DNA of 64,000 nucleotides from the NCBI GenBank assembly GCA_019359395.1, contig JAHHHK010000007.1, positions 62,001-126,000 of the forward strand, read 5' to 3'. Origin of the DNA: Komarekiella atlantica HA4396-MV6. GTDB taxonomy: Bacteria; Cyanobacteriota; Cyanobacteriia; Cyanobacteriales; Nostocaceae. The translations under genes and the position numbers were made by a program. The notes under the pieces are model-generated. The model saw only the letters and a list, made by a program, of their open reading frames with translations, did no database searches and was not told the origin of the DNA. Below, one piece after another: positions 58,708 through 64,000 of this stretch (the stretch's first letter is position 1; every line of letters begins with the position of its first letter).

Positions 58708-60381
58708 CTATTTACTAAAACTATAAATTTGCTGCGTCTCCAGGCGATCGCTCAGCGATGACGGTAGTGTACCATCCAAGAATATCTGCCGATCTAGTTG
58801 GACTTGTAAATTACTCAGAGGGTCGCAACCAGAAGAAATCAGAAATTCTAGCTTTTGGACGTAAGGCAAAGTTGCGAGATTGTCTAAAATTTGGAAGATT
58901 GCTTGTAAGTAAGGATGACCACTCTGCTGATACCAATCGGTAGTAGCAACTTTTGGTTGATCAAAACCCAAGTGTACTGTCAAAGCTGGCTCGTCAAACA
59001 GTGCCAGCCCCAACGGACGCGCCTCTTCTTGCAACAATAAATCATGACTTCTCGCTAAATGCCGCAGTTTTTCTAAACGTTCATAGCGTTTCGTCACTAA
59101 CTGCGGGTCATCTTGCCAGTGAATTGCCACTGTCACTAGATAAGTCTGTAACAGCATGTGACCAAGCTTTTTCGCCTTTGTTGCCAAGTAGTACGAATTG
59201 TAGTCATTCGCTTCAATCAACAACGGTACGCGGTCAACTACTTCCAACCCATAGCCTTTAACCCCCGCTATTTTGCGAGGATTATTAGTAATCAGGCGAA
59301 TCTTTTTAATGCCCAAGTCCATGAGCATTTGCGCCCCCATCCCGTAGTCGCGCAAGTCAGCGGGAAAGCCCAAGCGCTCATTCGCCTCAACTGTATCCAG
59401 CCCCATATCCTGCAAAGAATAGGCTTTCAGCTTATTAATCAGCCCTATTCCTCGTCCTTCTTGCCGCAGGTATACAACTACACCTTGACCTGCACTTTCA
59501 ATCATTTTCAGTGCTGCCTGTAGCTGCAACCGACAATCGCAGCGCAAAGACCCCAAAGCGTCACCAGTTAAGCATTCTGAATGCATCCGCACCATCACCG
59601 GCTCATCTTTAAAGTTAGCTGGATCACCCTTGACAATGGCAACGTGTTCTGTATTATCCAAAGTGTGGCGATAGGCGTAAATTTCAAACTGGCCGAACTG
59701 ACTAGGCAGCTTAGTCACAACTTCGCGATACACTAGGCGATCGTGTTGGAGGCGATAACTAATTAAATCCGCAATACTAATAATTTTTAGATTGTGATGT
59801 TGAGCGTATTCAATTAACTGCTGCAACCGCGCCATTGAACCATCGGGGTTTTGAATTTCGCAAATTACTCCCGCTGGATATAGCCCTGCTAGTCGAGATA
59901 AGTCTACAGCTGCTTCTGTATGTCCTGCCCGTTTTAGTACGCCTCCCTCCCTGGCTCGAATCGGGAAAATATGACCAGGACGACGCAAATCTAAAGGTTT
60001 TGTAGCTGGGTTGAGAGTAACTTGGATAGTGCGGGCGCGGTCTTCCGCTGAGATGCCAGTACTAACGCCTAAATGTGGCCCGGCATCAATACTGACAGTG
60101 AAGGCAGTCTGGTTAGTATCTGTAATATTGCTCACCATTAGTGGTAAGTCTAGTTCATCGAGGCGATCGCCAGTCATCGCTAAACAAATCAACCCTCTAG
60201 CTTCCACCGCCATGAAATTAATCATGTCAGGTGTGGCAAATTGAGCAGCACAAATCAAGTCGCCTTCATTTTCTCTATTTTCATCATCAACCACTACAAT
60301 GACGCGACCAGATTTGAGGTCTGCCAAGGCGGCATCAATCGAATCAAATTTAAAAGCTTGGGTAGTCTTAGGCTGTGACAC
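58708..60381 (-). CDS. ribBA: Bifunctional RibBA: DHBP synthase / GTP cyclohydrolase II
   Basis: RibBA makes both early riboflavin precursors: 3,4-dihydroxy-2-butanone-4-phosphate from ribulose-5-phosphate, and the pyrimidine from GTP. The 557 residues hold the N-terminal RibB domain ([26 protein letters not shown]), the RibA domain from about 210 with zinc ligands in [15 protein letters not shown] and the active site [13 protein letters not shown], and a 130-residue C-terminal extension ([21 protein letters not shown]) seen in cyanobacterial RibBA. The open frame starts with GTG at 60381, [10 protein letters not shown]. No FMN riboswitch is recognised upstream. Confidence 0.95.
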   Translation of the reverse strand: MSQPKTTQAFKFDSIDAALADLKSGRVIVVVDDENRENEGDLICAAQFATPDMINFMAVEARGLICLAMTGDRLDELDLPLMVSNITDTNQTAFTVSIDAGPHLGVSTGISAEDRARTIQVTLNPATKPLDLRRPGHIFPIRAREGGVLKRAGHTEAAVDLSRLAGLYPAGVICEIQNPDGSMARLQQLIEYAQHHNLKIISIADLISYRLQHDRLVYREVVTKLPSQFGQFEIYAYRHTLDNTEHVAIVKGDPANFKDEPVMVRMHSECLTGDALGSLRCDCRLQLQAALKMIESAGQGVVVYLRQEGRGIGLINKLKAYSLQDMGLDTVEANERLGFPADLRDYGMGAQMLMDLGIKKIRLITNNPRKIAGVKGYGLEVVDRVPLLIEANDYNSYYLATKAKKLGHMLLQTYLVTVAIHWQDDPQLVTKRYERLEKLRHLARSHDLLLQEEARPLGLALFDEPALTVHLGFDQPKVATTDWYQQSGHPYLQAIFQILDNLATLPYVQKLEFLISSGCDPLSNLQVQLDRQIFLDGTLPSSLSDRLETQQIYSFSK

Positions 60382-60718
60382 GAAGAATTCCAGCTACCTA
60401 ACGTAAATTTTTTTAACAATTTCTTCTTTTAGATTGTAGCTCCTTTATAAGGCAGAGAAGTAGACTAGCAATTATTTGATAATATGGCAAAAATTTCCAT
60501 CACTAAAAATTCTTGGGGCTTAGCACCAAAGTGCGGCGACATTTAAACATTCTCTGTGTTGTGTAAAGTCAAGGGTTAAGGGTCAAAAACTGTTTAACTT
60601 TGGACTTCCCGGAACAAAGTGGAGGGGTTTCAGGCGTTTTATGCACCGGGCGTCTAGTCGCTGATATTGTTGATAGCTGAGAACGAATTAACCATTCATG
60701 GGATAAGGATTTCAGATC
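60382..60718. other. Divergent promoter spacer between ribBA and argC
   Basis: The 337 bases should hold both promoters. There are STRR-like GTCAAGGGTTAAGGGTCAAA units near 60568-60590, and nothing else that I can name. Confidence 0.5.
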
Positions 60719-61777
60719 ATGGGCAAATTTAGACGCGTACCCGTTGGGATTGTTGGCGCGTCAGGCTATGGCGGAGTACAGTTAGTCCGACTACTAATGG
60801 ATCATCCAGAAGTAGAACTGGTTTATTTGGGCGATGAGAACAGCGCCGGGAAACCCTTTACTAATCTGTACCCGCATCTGGCTCATGCATTTAACCTACC
60901 AATAGAAGCGATAGAGCCAGAAATAATTGCTCACCGCTGTGAAGTAGTGTTCCTCTGTTTACCAAATGGTCTGGCTTGCCAAATCGCACCCAAACTTTTA
61001 GAAAAAGGATGTAAAGTACTGGATCTGAGTGCAGACTATCGGTTCAGTGATTTAACAACTTATACAAATTGGTATGGCACACAGAGAAGCGATCGCGCAA
61101 CTGCTGCCACAGCAATTTATGGACTACCAGAACTGTATCGCGATCGCATTGCCGAAGCCCAGCTAATTGGCTGTCCCGGTTGCTACCCCACTGCCAGTCT
61201 TCTGGCGCTTTCACCGCTTCTCAAACAAGGCTTAATCGTACCAGAAACAGCCATTATCGACGCCAAATCTGGCACATCTAGCAGCGGACGGCAAGCCAAA
61301 ACCGACTTGTTGCTAGCCGAGGCAGACAACTCCTTAGCCGCCTATGGTGTCGCCCGTCATCGTCATACCCCAGAAATTGAGCAAGTTTGCAGTGACTTAG
61401 CCGGTCACGAACTCATGATTCAATTTACACCGCACCTCATCCCAATGGTGCGCGGGATTCTAGCTACTGTATATGCCACACTACGCGATCCCGGACTAGT
61501 GCGAGATGATTTAATTACTATTTTTACCGCTTTCTACCGTAACTCACCTTGGATAAAAATCTGTGAGAGTGGGGTTTATCCTCAAACCAAGTGGGCAAGT
61601 GGCAGCAATCTTTGCTACATCGGTTTAGAAGTTGATCCACGTACTGGTCGGGTGATTGTGATGTCAGCAATTGATAACCTAATTAAAGGACAAGCCGGTC
61701 AAGCAATTCAGTGCTTAAACCTCATGATGGGCTGGGATGAAACTCTGGGGTTGCCCAAGTTGGGGTTTTATCCGTAA
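60719..61777 (+). CDS. argC: N-acetyl-gamma-glutamyl-phosphate reductase
   Basis: ArgC reduces N-acetylglutamyl phosphate to the semialdehyde with NADPH in arginine synthesis. The 352-residue protein has the cofactor motif [17 protein letters not shown] (about 9-25), the catalytic Cys in [16 protein letters not shown] (near 155), and the later HRHTPEIEQ and [12 protein letters not shown] segments with the active-site His. Length is normal. The gene stands alone, with a tandem repeat immediately after its stop. Confidence 0.96.
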   Translation: MGKFRRVPVGIVGASGYGGVQLVRLLMDHPEVELVYLGDENSAGKPFTNLYPHLAHAFNLPIEAIEPEIIAHRCEVVFLCLPNGLACQIAPKLLEKGCKVLDLSADYRFSDLTTYTNWYGTQRSDRATAATAIYGLPELYRDRIAEAQLIGCPGCYPTASLLALSPLLKQGLIVPETAIIDAKSGTSSSGRQAKTDLLLAEADNSLAAYGVARHRHTPEIEQVCSDLAGHELMIQFTPHLIPMVRGILATVYATLRDPGLVRDDLITIFTAFYRNSPWIKICESGVYPQTKWASGSNLCYIGLEVDPRTGRVIVMSAIDNLIKGQAGQAIQCLNLMMGWDETLGLPKLGFYP

Positions 61778-61784
61778 TTGGGTA

Positions 61785-61881
61785 TTGGGGACTGGGGACT
61801 GGGGACTGGGGACTGGGGACTGGGGACTGGGTATTGGGGACTGGGGACTGGGGACTGGGGACTGGGGACTGGGGACTGGGA
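61785..61881 (+). repeat. GGGGACT tandem repeat
   Basis: About twelve consecutive 7-bp units of GGGGACT, interrupted once by GGGTATT, directly follow argC. This is a typical STRR array of filamentous cyanobacteria. A pyrimidine-rich CCCCTGCTCCC block follows to 61940. Confidence 0.92.
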
Positions 61882-61946
61882 AAGAGAATTATTCTTTTGC
61901 TCCTCCTGCTCCCCTGCTCCCCCTGCTTTCCCTGCTTTCCCTGCTC

Positions 61947-63578
<1,632 letters not shown>

Positions 63579-64000
63579 ATGCGATTACTACACACAATGC
63601 TACGAGTAGGCAACCTTGAAGAGTCCTTGAAGTTCTACTGTGAAGTTCTGGGAATGAAATTACTCCGGCGAAAAGATTATCCGGGAGGAGAATTTACCCT
63701 GGCTTTTGTTGGTTACGGTGATGAAAGCAATAACACGGTGCTTGAGCTAACTTACAACTGGGGGGTAGAAAAGTACGAATTGGGTAATGCTTACGGTCAT
63801 ATTGCTCTTGGTGTTGATGATATTTACGCCACATGTGAGGAAATCCGAAATCATGGCGGTAAAGTTGTACGAGAACCAGGCCCAATGAAACACGGTTCGA
63901 CAGTAATTGCTTTTGTAGAAGATCCAGATGGGTATAAAGTTGAACTGATTCAACTGGGTACTCAAGGGTCAGCAGCAAAACAGGAATCACAAGAACAACT
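63579..64000 (+). CDS. gloA: Lactoylglutathione lyase (glyoxalase I), cut by window edge
   Basis: Glyoxalase I isomerises the methylglyoxal-glutathione hemithioacetal to S-lactoylglutathione. From ATG 63579 the frame reads [20 protein letters not shown], then [42 protein letters not shown] and [24 protein letters not shown], which are the conserved family blocks. The metal ligands His (LLHTML), Glu (VLELTYN), His (YGHIAL) and Glu (KVELI) are all present. A small hydrophilic tail ([14 protein letters not shown]) runs to the window end without a stop. Confidence 0.93.
   Translation, partial: MRLLHTMLRVGNLEESLKFYCEVLGMKLLRRKDYPGGEFTLAFVGYGDESNNTVLELTYNWGVEKYELGNAYGHIALGVDDIYATCEEIRNHGGKVVREPGPMKHGSTVIAFVEDPDGYKVELIQLGTQGSAAKQESQEQ

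Noticed and set aside
60382-60718. FMN riboswitch upstream of ribBA
   Set aside because: None of the conserved FMN-element segments could be found on the minus strand before the start.
61785-61881. CRISPR or coding repeat after argC
   Set aside because: Seven-bp GGGGACT units without spacers are the usual STRR type of these cyanobacteria.

Overview
The window looks like chromosomal DNA of a filamentous, Nostoc-like (Nostocales) cyanobacterium. The signs are frequent HIP1 octamers (GCGATCGC), many short tandem repeats of the STRR type (TAAACAG, GGGGACT, GGGTAAA), an RNase P RNA carrying such a repeat insert, an orphan groEL behind a CIRCE operator, PEP-CTERM and Uma2 proteins, and ordinary cyanobacterial housekeeping genes. 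Genes are mostly single units on both strands, with long repeat-rich spacers.

Region by region. 1-3.2 kb: two Uma2-type nuclease-fold genes and a methyltransferase/HIT fusion. 3.8-13.2 kb: serA, prmA, a thioredoxin, fabG, a WecA/MraY-type sugar-phosphate transferase, groEL and corA. 13.2-22.8 kb: rnpB, an SprT-like metalloprotein, a 1334-residue membrane protein, a tnpB relic and several MITE-like elements. 22.8-26.2 kb: photolyase, a PEP-CTERM surface protein and an acireductone dioxygenase. 26.3-34 kb: the most distinctive locus. Four small minus-strand genes share a double-glycine leader but have unrelated cores. Upstream lie a C39-peptidase ABC exporter and an HlyD-type adaptor. 35.8-46 kb: polyprenol/phytol kinase-like, yidD, D-Ala-D-Ala dipeptidase, a trypsin-like protease, tandem TspO-like genes, a DUF3611 (TIC21-like) protein, MscS, a cupin, an EndoU-like secreted protein and an aldo/keto reductase. 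46-64 kb: ilvC, a type II NADH dehydrogenase, an APH-type kinase, glcE-glcF, metH, a broken gene split by a mobile repeat, an amidase, ribBA, argC, eno and the start of gloA.

The peptide locus is read as a bacteriocin-like (RiPP-type) secretion system. HlyD and the C39 transporter would cut the leader after Gly-Gly and export the cores. Each peptide gene is its own unit: a conserved box about 72 bp before the start codon, an inverted repeat in the 5' region, an AAGTGAGG-like ribosome site, the leader, a variable core and, for three of the four, a clear rho-independent terminator. No modification enzyme is visible next to the locus.

The second theme is repeats acting on genes. Repeats sit inside rnpB, in frame inside metH and a membrane-protein gene, and form the C-terminal tail of yidD. 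One MITE-like element has split a reading frame and left a 9-bp direct repeat (CTATTTAAA) near both edges.
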